NCBI RefSeq assembly: GCF_000764305.2
Contig: NW_025939587.1
Coordinates: forward strand, 1 to 64,000
Direction of reading: 5' to 3'
DNA length: 64,000 nt
From: Hyalella azteca
Lineage: Eukaryota > Arthropoda > Malacostraca > Amphipoda > Hyalellidae
The position numbers and the translations under genes are program-made. This document shows positions 29,926 through 42,500 of this stretch, one piece after another. The notes under the pieces are model-generated. The model saw nothing but the letters and a program-made list of their open reading frames with translations. It was not told where the DNA came from and ran no database searches. Numbering within the stretch: the stretch's first letter is position 1; every line of letters begins with the position of its first letter.

Positions 29926-32900
29926 TGCCGCGCATCTCCAGCTTTAATCTTATCTCATATAACCATAAAAAACAGTGATACCAAATCAAACGTGAGCAGA
30001 AGAGAAATCGATAAATTTCATCGTCATCTAAAATATCACTACAGAACTTGCACTGCTTCTAAATAACCATCAACACAATCCGTCTCAAGCATTCACATCA
30101 TCAGCACTATTCTCACCAGCACCTGCAATTATCAGCAATGTTTTTTCATTAACATCAGCCGCCGTATGTGCACAACAAACCGCAGCCTAGCAGCGCACCT
30201 ACAATAAGCCGACCAAAGTTGTGGGTTTTTGCTGCCAAGGCAAAGGAAGCGCAAGAACTGCTAAGAACTTCTCGCCTTCTCACGCGGCCAAAAGTGGAAC
30301 TTTTTTCCCAGGCTTCCTCCGCTGACGCTTTTGCCACTTGTTTAATGGGGCTATTAACATTGTGAAACTTTAGGCAATGTAATACATATGATATTAACTT
30401 TGCGTTTATAATACTAGTTAATAATACCCAGAACCTCAAATCTTCTTCTCTATTTAAGGGTATAGAGTCAATTGCTGGTACAAGTTTTAAAATATCCAGT
30501 TCAACTGCATTAGTTTTTGCCAGTACGTTAGTTAAAGTTTCTTTCAACGCGTGCCTAAATTACCATCACTGATACTATAATGACTGGTTATTTAAATTTG
30601 TGTCGCTTATTTCGGGTTGCATGGCCTAACTAAATAAGAAACTGTTCAAATATACACACATTTTCCCGTGTCAGCGCAATGACTGGCGGTGCACAATCAC
30701 TTCCTGAAAACCTTCATCAGAACACGAGTTTGTTTGTTTCCGTGTTGCAAAATATTGCACGTTTCGTCACCATTTTCGGTCCGTGGATGATTTTAGTGGC
30801 CGGTGATGGCTGCTTACTTTTCCGGCACTCGCCGAGGACATCAAAATTCACTACGCAACATCTTATTTTTGGCATATATATATGCCATATATTTGGCACC
30901 TGAACCGACGTAGGATTTTTGACTTTATTAGGAGCGGCAATCTTGGAACGGCTGGAAAAACTTTCCACATAAAATAACACTAAAAGCATGTATACGGTAT
31001 AATACCGTACTCATAGATTTGCAATCTTCGACTTAATACTCGAACCTAATCAAGTTTAGTTCATTCTAAAATACAGAATCGAATACGTTAACTTTTTAAC
31101 GGTAATAACATTTATTTTTCCAGTTCTTCTGAAGTTAGTAATTTTCGATATTATGTTTATGGCTTAATTCGTTCTCCGATGATATTACGTGCTAAATATC
31201 AAGGAGTGTGCGATAACGTAACCCCGCTGCAAATTTTTTGTACATATACTGAATTTTTAACGGATTAGTTATGTTGGAACTGTTCCTGATCTGCACAACG
31301 ATAATTTTGTCTCGTAAAAAGTGTGTCGTGTTTTTGCGTTTTGTTTTGAGCAAATAACCGACGTGACAAATAATCGTGACGAATATGCGACAGGTCCGCG
31401 CCACGATCGGTCGTCTGTGCGGCGGGATCGTCACGCCCTCGACGATTCGTTCCGTAGTCACGATCATGTCGATGTTTGTGCTGTGGTGCTTGCCTGCGCG
31501 GTTCTTGAGACAACTCTGAGCCTTTGTCCAAGAAGGAAAATATGTAATTTTTTTCTTTTTCTAAAAATTTGTTGTATAGATTCACTTTTTTAACGTTACT
31601 CTAACATTAACTTTTTTAACGTTACTCTAACGTTACTCTAACAGTGTCAATGCTTAAATTTCACCCAAATTAAGGATTGAAAATTTCATGAACAATTTTC
31701 CATAATCTAGATTCTAGACTAATAAATGATTTTGTCACGTCTGCATAAAAGTTTTAGATGTTATAGAAGTTCATTTATGGTTCACATTAACAGGTAGTGA
31801 GTTTGTTAATAACTGAGTGAGTCGATTCCGTAACAATTAGAGTAAGTATATAAAATAGAATAAAAAAGATAGTGTGTCAGTTTAACACAAAAAATTCTAA
31901 TATTGCAATAATGTTTGGATTAATCAATTTGAATAAGTAAATAAAAAATTGAAATTGCCAATGTTGTTTGAAAAAACAATTTCAATTAGAATTTATGTGC
32001 GAAGAATTAACATACGCAATGCACGACTTATTTTTAGCTGAAAACTATTCATTAGAAAATATAAGAATCTTCAGTATAGTCCGAAATGTTTTTTCTCGCC
32101 AGTCAAGGCTTCTGCGCCGTACCCCTGGCAGCGCTCGTATGAATTATCTTCTTGCATTAAAGTCGCGTGAATATTTCGCTTGAGTCACAACATTTACTGG
32201 TTTCTGAAGCCACCATAGATTGTTTTGTAGCGAAGACAGACCGCAAAAAATGGCAGACTAGCGTACAAAGTTGCGATGTTTGTTTCGTGGTTACGAGACA
32301 ACAGACAAAATTTTTTGCTTAACTGTTCCCGTGGGAGGAGATTCGTTTACTTCACTCACGAAGTTTTTCACGCCTTTTGAATAAGCTCTATGAGAGAGCC
32401 GGCGCAATGAAAAATGGCTAATTATATGCCAATGCATTTAAAAAGAGAAAATGGAATCTTGCTACAGAACTTCATATGTTTAGTTGTGACAAGACACTAT
32501 TTTTTCCTCTTATTCTTGATTAATTTATAATTTTCATTTGATGATGGGATTATTTTGTGCTCAGTTGATAATGCAATTATATATTTTGAGTTTTTACTTA
32601 TTTGACTCGAATGTAACGCGCTATGTTCATCCCATCTGAAATATTCTGTTTAAACGGGTCAAAATAATTAATCCATTTAATTTTTTGATGCGCAGGTGAC
32701 AGCAGGCTACTCTTCATACATCGCCACATGTCAGCTAAGGTCAGCCGGTTCACAATGCCCCGTCAGATACAGTATAATGGTCTGGTCGTGTTTAATGGAC
32801 ACTGTCGGTCGTAACTGTGCCGAGAGGTCTGATAAACTGTCACAGAATTCATTTAAGGTAAAATAAATGATTATTCAAGAGCTTCCGAGCACTGCGGCTT

Positions 32901-33483
32901 GAAATTAGTTAAGTGAAAGCTAGCCTTGACCTAGAAATGTGGACTGCAAGACTTTACCGTATGTGATCTCGAACTTCGCTGTCGCTGAACCCAAAACCTG
33001 GGTGTGGGTGATCAAATGTTCGATGCGATGACGAGACGCTGCGTCAAAGCTTCGATGTCGAAAGCAGAACAAACAAACCAATGTTCGTGTGCACATCAGA
33101 CTAGATTTACTCGGACAAAACAAGAGCGCCGTTGTAAACAAGCTGATGTTTGTGAACGCGTGCTTCAAAGCAGTGCATCAAGCTTGCAAATGACGACCAA
33201 ACAGATAGTCTATTCATCCAGGAAAGAATTTCATACCTACCATCACCACCACCGGTTGATGCCGCTGTTTCAGAAGCCTGCCCATGCGATGGACTTGAAT
33301 AATTTTGTTGCCTATATTCGTGAACTAGAAAAACGTGTGCTTTTTTCTGTGAGAAATCTAAGTGCCTACACAAGCTCAAAAGTTCGTGTTTCGTGCAAGT
33401 TTTTGGTGGAAAATAGCCCAAAATCTTTAAGTTCAATAGGAAGACTAAAATCTTTAAATTCTTCGTGGACATCGCCGTTCCTA

Positions 33484-33538
33484 ATGCTGCTTCTGTTGCT
33501 GCTGTGCAGCGCTGTAATCGAATCTGCAAATCTATCAG
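33484..33538 (+). CDS. unc-5: unc-5 first coding exon: signal peptide
   Basis: ATG at 33484 gives MLLLLLLCSAVIESANLS, a short hydrophobic signal peptide, then donor TCAG|GTGAGTT in phase 1. The reading frame stays open upstream to 33004, but that part is hydrophilic and unlike a secretory leader, so I take the ATG directly before the leucine run and read the upstream part as 5' UTR. Confidence 0.7.
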
Positions 33539-36500
33539 GTGAGTTAAATTTATTTAAACGTTGCTTCTCTAGAAGATTGAAAATAAAAGTAACTATGTCG
33601 ATGACGACAGTATTTGTTTGGTTTATGTCTGCGTAGAAATCATATTCTCTTGTGTAGTTAGTATTGGTAGAATTTACTGTAGTATCTATTCTTAACAAAT
33701 ATTGCTGCATTTATTAATGAAGTAACCTCGACCCAATCAGAAATAAATCGGTCAGGAAGGAGTGGCTATCAAATTTATTCCAGGATGTCTGTAAATAGAT
33801 TTGCGTTCTCATTCTTTGCTGTATTCCTGAGGCGCTTGTGATCTGAATGGCGAAGGTTGAATCGGTATATCGTGCATTTTGTTCAGGGAAATGCAGTGTC
33901 CGGTATTGTGTCCGAGATAAAGCATATCTGTTGGCGGTGCATACAAGCGACAAAATTATACTGAGCATCATGCCAGATAAATACAATACCATTGACTTTC
34001 GTTGCAATTGAACGAAAAAGAAGACGAGCGATTATGTTAAAACATTTACGTAAAATTCTAAACTTTGAAATTATTTATTTTGAATGCGACTCTACGGTCC
34101 TCTTTGAACAAGTTCATCGTGAGAAAAATGAAACTCCTCATTTCTTGCATTGAATTCGAATCACTCGACAAAATAGGTACAATTAAGAACAATATCTCGT
34201 TGACGTATTGTAGGAATATACACTTTTTTCCTTTTGTATCATGAATATTCTCAGGCCATCATGTATATTGCGAAAAGTTGCCGCAAAGTTCCCAGTGCTT
34301 CTGCTACCTAGAACTCTGATGTGAATAGAACCATTGTGTCCTAGATGCAAGTCTAGATTATGTGACCAAGCGTGGTTCTTGGCGTACTATGGAAACCTTT
34401 GTTGCAGTTGGAGTTCTTTTGACTTGCGTATCGTGGAATCTTCCGATAATATATCCATGACTGTGATGAACATGAAAAGGAAATCTGATGATGTTTAATA
34501 CCGCACTTTTATTAATCATCTTCCAGAAACTACTTAGGTTATATAGGGTCCTAATAGGATCCTACTTGGTGGATGAGGGCCACCTACTTGTGTTATGTAG
34601 GGTCATAATAGGATCCTACTTGGTGGATGAGGGCCTCCTACTTAGGTTATACAGGGTCCTAATAGGATCCTACTTGGTGGATTAGGGTCTCTCCTTGGGT
34701 CCCCATGGTCTTTATAGTAGGTGACTCTAGGAAAAAATATTTATTAGCGATGGAATTTCTTATATATTTTGGCATTATCGTATTCTAATTACTAATTTTC
34801 ATGCAATTTCTGTTGTTTAAAAACCGATGTCACGAATATAAAAGACAATGAAAAATCATTTTTTTTATACGTAAAAGTTAACGAAGTTTATCCTAGGAAG
34901 ATATAATTTGAAACGTAAACTTCGTGTTGAACTTCATAGAGGAAGAATTCAGTAATCAATGAAATGCAATGTCCCGTTATTTTTCTTTGTTCTGTGAATT
35001 TTGTAGCACAAAAAACCAACGAGCTAATTTGGTGATTGAAAACGAGCTATGATTCTTCAACAAATTCAATAGTTTTAACCCACCAATAAATTGATCAGTT
35101 AATATTTTCCCGTTCATTTCTAGGACTATGACGTTCATTTTTGCAACGCGCTTACCTCGCATCCCAAGGCGGTGTGTCAGAAGAGGCAGTTTTCAATTAT
35201 ACTTTTATAAAGAATTACATGGCTGCTTCTTAACTCCTGCTTAGCCTCTGCTTAACCTTTCCTCGCAGAATTAATGAGTTGACTGTCGTACATGAAGCAC
35301 AGAAGAAGATGGACCGCTGTCAGCATCACACAGCTCGTCTTTTTTAAGAATTGTGAATGAATTATCCAGCCGAGTTAAGCCTACACTGTACAAAAAAATT
35401 TACATTGTTCAATTGTATTATAGAATGCGGGAATAATTGTAATGATTCTGTTTCGTTTCTGCAATTATTTATCGATTAAATTTTTGAAAATTACCTTAAT
35501 GACGCAATGAATCGGAAGAAATGTCCGTTCTCCGTTTTTTTCCGGATAATTTTTCCATTGTAGCAAATTACACAACTTGTTGGCAAAATACAGGTCTAGC
35601 GCCGAGTAAATTCACATGGGTAGTTGCAAAGCGCTGCATGGGAAACATTTCACTATAACTTTTTTATATTAGTGTAAATTTATTTATAATATATATTTAT
35701 ACATTCGAGTTTCGGTCATTAATCGGACAGGATTTTTAACATTACCGGACAGGGATTAGAAATCCGGACAAAATTACGTCCGGTTATGTACTCTGTTATT
35801 AGTTTGTACATAAAAACCGGAACCATAAATAGATAAATTCCATCACCGGACATTCTAAAAACGGCAACTTCGTCAGGTTATAGGGTTAGGGTTAAGTGTG
35901 TATAAAACACTTTTTATTTTTGCTAGACACCTTTCTATAGGGGTTAGGTCTAGCCAGTTCAAGTTATTTTTACCTTTTTTCACAATTTTATAAGGTCATA
36001 TAGAGTACAAAATAATCATAATCAGGTTAAGCTGAGTTTATATAAAAAATTGACATATATATATGCTTTTCATATTATACCTTGCGCACAATATTTGTGT
36101 CAGAGCTCACGTGCATATATATATACACAAAGCTTATCTTCATGATATTTCACAATGAATTCACTGGGAGTTTTTAAAATTATCTCCTAATCCTTAGTGC
36201 AGGAGTGCCTGATGCCTGCTATAGCTGGCCAACATCGATTCTGTGCGGCTTCTAGTTCTGAAAATGCAGCAGGATCTTTCGAATCTTTGTTTAGAGATCC
36301 AACTCAACTCGGAGAGTTGTGATCAATCCATCACGTCTTGTCAACCGACTTGAGCCCGTGCATGTAAATGCGCATCTCAGATCAAAGTCAGCTCATCGGT
36401 CTTGCATTCAAAGGGTTTTTCGTCGTTCATATCGAAGTACTTGAAATTAGACGCGCATTAGCTGTCTATTGTCAGATTCTGACCAGAATCCTGATAAGTA

Positions 36501-39500
36501 TAACATGGTTGGCTAAGAAGATGGATTTAAGTCAAGAGAAAATTTAGAGCAGCGCTTTTTATTTCAATAGTAATCATATTTGATCACTTCGTGGAGCTTT
36601 TTATTAGTCTTTGAAATTAATTGTGAAGATGGACAAAAGTTTATTTCTTGTTTACGTCGCAGAACAGCCACTTATGTGTGACAAAAGAGCTGGAATTTAG
36701 TTGTTTTTCAGCAATACGAATCGTAAGTAAAACACAAATATCAACAATTTTAGTGGGCCATTACTTTATCAAGAACCTATAGTTCCAAGAAGTGCATTTT
36801 CATATCCTTGAGTTGCTCGTATTTAAATTTGGTTGCGTTATCCGATAAAGGCTTACTGAATTAAAAGACGCGACGTAATCATCTTCAGCATAGGCACGAA
36901 CGTAACGTTTTGTCTTCAAAGCTTTCAAGTTAGACTTATGTTTTTGATTTATCAGCGGCCTGCCTTAAGTGGTCCAGTGGCCACCTATATCGTACCTATA
37001 ATAGTTAATGGGACTAGAATGGCGAAGTCTTTTGTGATTTCCAGCTAAGCGAGAGGCCATTTGACTGATTCCTGTTGATCGTGGTCGTTCGTCTTCGAGA
37101 TTCGGCGACACGCGAAGAAATTTCTTCATATGGACACTTCGAGACTCCGAGCTGCGAGCGACCATCAAGCATGCAATGCTTTTAAGACTCAGCGACAGCA
37201 CAATAACAAGACTTGCATAGCTCCTCTATTGATGCCGGCAAGTGGTGGACTATAAAAAATACACACGACTCAATGGTATTGCCTGATTTACTTTTACATG
37301 TAGTGAGAACCCTTGAACCTTTACAGGCCAAGAGTTCAACTTGAAGAATGCGATTCCAGAGTAGATTTTTTAAATGAACAGAGGAAAAGGAAATTCTAAA
37401 GGCATTGAGAAAAATACACACAGTTCAATGCATTGCCTGATTTACTTTTTTACTCGTAGTAAGAACCCTTGAACCTTTACAGGCCAAGAGTTCAACTTGA
37501 AGAATGCGATTCCAGAGTAGATTTTTAAATGAACAGAGGAAAAGGAAATTCTAAAGGCATTGAGCTTGCTTGAACAAAAAATTTCCTTTCGCATAAATAT
37601 TACTAACTTACTGGTTTCCATTTTCCGGCCGATTCATTATAGGTATTCCGTTGATTCAATATGTAAGGGTTATCTTGCGAAAATACAGTTTTTTCTTGTA
37701 GCCAATCAAATATATACAAAGATCGCATGGATTTCTATAGATCAATCAAAAAATTGATATTTTTACGAAGTAATTAAAGCTCCAATTACATATTACATTA
37801 ACTTCTCAACATATTGTATCAGAAATCGCTTTACTTACATAGGTGAATTGTTTGCGAAATGATAAGGCAATCAATATTTTGCCTTATCAAAAGTTGAATG
37901 TTTCTCCAGGAATTACCAGACACACTTTCTCGACTTTCGTCCTACCGAAATCAACCAGCACTCTATTCCTATCATCACTTCGATAATTTTAGTGTCACCA
38001 CAACCTTTATCGTGGTCACCCTGGCGACTCGTCTTTGTCACCCTAGCGGTTCGTTGTCACCCTTTGATTCACCGCCCCATTTGTTCTGTGTTGTTTATCC
38101 GGTGCTTTTTTTTCCTGTTTCTGCTGAGCGATAAGGTGCTAAAGTGCCTCTTTGTCCAGTGATGGGCGACGCACATTAACATGCGCATTGAATTAGGCGC
38201 TAACGTACGAGGCATGGAGCGGCTTAATTGAAGTAGCTAAACATATACACTAATAAATACTCTGGACGTCAGCGCTGCAGAGCGAGGCTGCATCCTTGCA
38301 GCGCATAGCAAGTGCTGACAAGCATTGCCGCGCATGCCTTGGGTATGAGAACTGAGTGATGATTAATCATGAGGGTGGAATGAAACGTTATTTGTTGGAG
38401 TGTACTTAGTTGCGTAATGTGTTTGAGTGTACTTAACTACGTAAGGTATTAGAGTGTACTTAACTGCGTAATGTGTTTGAGTGTACTTCACTGCGCAATG
38501 TGTTAGACTGTACTTAACTACGTAATGTATTAGAGTGTACTTAGCTACGTAATGTATTAGAGTGTACTTAACTACGTAATGTGTTTGAGTGTACTTAACT
38601 GCGCAATGTGTTAGACTGTACTCAACTACGTAATATCATTCAATGATTCTTAGAAGCCTAATGGTAATCCACCTGCTAACGTCTAGGTTATCATCACAAG
38701 ACGTCATACAAAGAACATCTGGTGAAAATGTTAATCTCACAACTTTGACTTGCAGCATCTGTTATTAACTTAATTACCTATTAATTCAACTCATTAACGA
38801 ACCAATGACATTAAACCTGTTTTGCCAGGTATTTGTATTCATCGCCACTGAGGCCGTTAGCGAGACTGCTGCGTCTCGCAACTGATCTTATGCTGAAACC
38901 AAGCCTTTGAAGTGCAACGAGTCTATGCGATACTGACATTAAGGGGGGAAATTCGCGAAGTAATTTGGGTTTCTTGTGCCCAATAACTATATATTGAAAT
39001 TGTTTCGTTACCCTTCATTGAGCCGCCATAAATTAAGATCCTCTTCTCTGGCCGCCAGCATCAGTAATTCCTCAAGAAGAGAACGTATTTCTCCTCTTCG
39101 CTTCTGGCGGTAAAAATGTTGCGGCCAATTTTGCGCAAGTCTCCAAGGAATTAATTTTTATTCTACGGAGCTTTCTTCTTAAGACGAGGTCGATTGAGAT
39201 AGAGCGTGGTTAAAATCAGAGGTGGATTATAGGAGGCCATTGATGGGCCGTCCGTGATGAATGGATGATTTTTAATGTAGGTGGACGGGTGGACGGACAT
39301 TGATGAAGCTCATCATTAGCAGAGAGCAGGGAGAAGGAGGCTGATGAGACCCAAGGGTTCTCAGGCCCTCGTTTGTCCCCGACGAGGGCGATGACTTGCC
39401 TTAATTTTTTAATGCTAATGTCGGCGATTGTGGGATGAAGATATGAACCTCGTACGTTGACTTGTCTTTGGAAATTAACCGCAGCCTGAATGTAGTGTGC

Positions 39501-42500
39501 CATTAGTACAAAATCTACACTAATGAAATAAATACGTCATATTATCCGAATAATGACACTTTTTGACACATCGCATGGGCAGGGAGCGATCGTAGCACTG
39601 ATGCATCTTTTTTCCAGGTCAAACTGGTTTAGGATGACTCGTACAACGGCAATAAGTGCGTCCCGATTTGGGCCAATTGTCTCACTAATTTTCTTGAGTG
39701 TATACTATAACATGCATCTAACGGTTGCTCATATATGGTCTGTACCTGGGTCACTAAAATAACGGTCAAGTGAAATGTATTATGTATACATTTAAACTTG
39801 CAGTCAGAACATAGCTCAATTCAATGATGGGCTGTGGCCGGATAATTGACACAGTCCAAGCAATCCACCATTCGAATACTATTCAATGATCTGATAATGT
39901 AATAGTGCTTGGTTAATTATTCAATGATAGCCCCAGCTAATTACAGAAATAACTGTACTAATTTGTTAATTAATTAACAATTAAGTTAATAGGTTAACTA
40001 CCAGTTAATTAATCAGTGACCAGTTAATTAACCATTAATATATTTGGTTTAACAACCTATACCTATAATTGCAAGCACTTTAAATTATATTCGAGCACTT
40101 TCCAATCTTTCACTATTCTAGTGATTCATTAAAAAATTAAATCCTCATTTGGTATAAATTAAAATTGTTTCTTTCCTGGAAAGAACTTATGAGTATATCC
40201 ACCGAAAACTAAAATATCTGCAGAAAATATATTATTGGAACTTATTTTCCGGCGTGATTACCGTAAGCGTAACTGACAGGAAACGCAGTCTTCAGAATTA
40301 CTGGTAATTAAAGACCATTGTTGCGGGGATTAATTTCCTCTATCGCCAAGACTGCTTATTATATTACGCCGACCGCGGCAGAACTGCCGGCCAGAAACCA
40401 CCGTTGGTATGAAAACTTGGTGACAACAATGACAGTTACTTATACTTACGTCAGGCTACATTTACTTATCCTTATACTTACGTCAGGCTACATTTGGATT
40501 CAGTGGTATTTTTCTTATTCAAATCCGCGTCTGTAAACCGGCAAAATGTCGCTATATTTTTTCACATTGGAACCTGATTAGTACGTCGCTCGACGTTGCA
40601 ATTCTAGATCTGATTTACACTGCCTTGTATGCTTTCACTAATCAAGGTAAAATTTTTGCGGCACTTTATTCCGTCACAATGCGCCATCTAATTTTTACTG
40701 CACGCCGCATTCGCTCTCCGCAGGCTGAACAGCCTGTTATTGGAGGCACTTGCCCCGTGACGTTATTTCCTAATGATGCGTTATTAAAGCCTAACGATAT
40801 TTCCTCTTATTGCCGAGCTTTCAATTAAGCCTCCTGCTAATTACACGAGGCTATCCTGCAATATCTTTTCTTGATCTTGTGAAAAGTGCGACGATCTTTT
40901 CTTCAGCGCCGCAATGTCGTCGGTTGTTGACTCCGGATAAAAAATGTGATGTTTTTTTGGCAATAATTCTAATGTATAATGTCGGCATACGTCACTTGAC
41001 TGTCTAAACCCGTCTTATAAAAAAAATCATTTATGGAGAACATTATGATCACCTGGACAACATTTATGGAGAACGTATGATAACACTATGCTCAATTTGG
41101 CTAGGTTAGGTTAGCCTAGCGCAACCTCTACTAGGTCAGCCTAGTTTAAGTTAGGCTAATTTCGATTAAATTAGGTTTATGGAAAACGGTAGCGAATTCG
41201 AAGTGTTGAAACATTGTAATATATCATTTAGTAGCTTGAATTTCATTCAATCTAATTATCAACAGCTCCATTCCAAATAAAATAGTTTAAATATATTCAA
41301 ACAAAGGAAAAATTTATGTTGCGTTTAGAAGCAAGGAAAGTTTGTAAAAAGCTTATCGAACTTGACAAAGAAAAGTTTTTACCATCTCCTTTCAGAAAGT
41401 CCGAAAAGTTTACAAGGGAAGCCTGGCACTGACGCTGAGAATCCCGAGTTCGTCATCTCTCCTGCCGACGCCTACATCGTCAAGAATAAACCTGCTACGC
41501 TGCAGTGCCGTGCTGCACATGCTGTTAAAAGTGAGTATAGCTGTAAAAACATAACAAGATATGTGGACTGTGAGTTAAATGCTTTATATTGTCACAGGTT
41601 AAAAGTATTTCCGGGTCTGTGGATTGAATGCATGTGGGATTATTGTTGTGTCAGACTGTAATTAAAGTCCCTGATTTACTCTTGACTGATTTTGCCGCTC
41701 ATATGCACTCAACACCAAAATAGACAGATGAGCAATTTTGTTTGCTTCCCTTTCTACAGGAACTGAGCTGAACGTAACGTGTTTGAAGATGAAATTTTAT
41801 TCTATTGAATGTTAATTAAAACGTAGACAAACAACTTGATGTTGTTTGCCTGTCTTGCCTCGGTAATTAAAGAATTATTTTAACGCGTGAAGTACTGGAT
41901 GAGTTTGAGCCACGTTACGATCCGAAGGCTTGTGGACAGTGGTGAAAGTGCAGATTAGGAACGTTGTATTCAGTTTTCAACTGATTGAGTAAAAAATTAT
42001 TCAACCAAACAGAAGGCAATTCTAGTAAACGCTTGTAATTTGGCAAGCCGTTTCGGCGAATCTCTCCTGAAATCAAATATGATTCGTCTTTCTTTGTCAG
42101 CTCCAAGCCTAACCTGCCTGGCGACGGGGAGATTCTAAACGTAGTCGATTAGACATTCACGTACCTCATGTCTGGCATGGGTCAAGTAACTTGCAGGTTG
42201 AAAGCATCGTCTGCGCATCTGGTAATGAAAGATTGGATATTTTCATGAGGCGTGCGCCTCTAATGGATACGAATGATCGTTGGAGTGCCGCCTGAACGAG
42301 CAAAAACTCGGTTTTAAATTTTCCTTAGAACGTAAACGTGTCATTATTGCTTTTAAATTACTGTAAACTTAGATAATTATTTAATTGTTCGTGTTGTGGA
42401 ATAAATACAAGATTCAGCATGATTTTTTCCTGGTACTTAGAATATATAACATTATTATGACTGCAGGTTGCTGTCGTCATGCAATTTAAATCAAGCAAAA

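Larger units (their letters stand above)
13870..33480. other. 20-kb intergenic or long-intron region
   Basis: AT-rich with scattered arrays, one MITE and no exon I can name. Minus-strand frames checked include 15915-16103 (GC-rich, 62 codons), 30155-30547 (130 codons) and 31265-31585 (hydrophilic, 106 codons); none shows LamG, EGF, follistatin or SEA features. If the agrin-like gene continues, its LamG1 start should be here or beyond. Confidence 0.5.
33539..41395 (+). other. unc-5 intron 1
   Basis: A 7.9-kb AT-rich intron. It contains arrays at 34535-34690, 37248-37563 and 38385-38640, and a short segment near 38826-38880 shared with another unc-5 intron (45248-45300). No nested gene recognised. 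Confidence 0.6.

Noticed and set aside
30155..30547. 130-codon minus-strand frame
   Set aside because: No recognisable domain, no clear start context or splice partners. Length is within chance for a 64-kb window.
33004..33483. Longer unc-5 N-terminus using the ATG at 33004
   Set aside because: The extension is hydrophilic and would bury the signal peptide about 160 residues inside. Kept as possible 5' UTR.
41101..41120. Interstitial telomere repeat
   Set aside because: Only two TTAGG units in a TTAGG/CCTAG-rich patch, too short to call.
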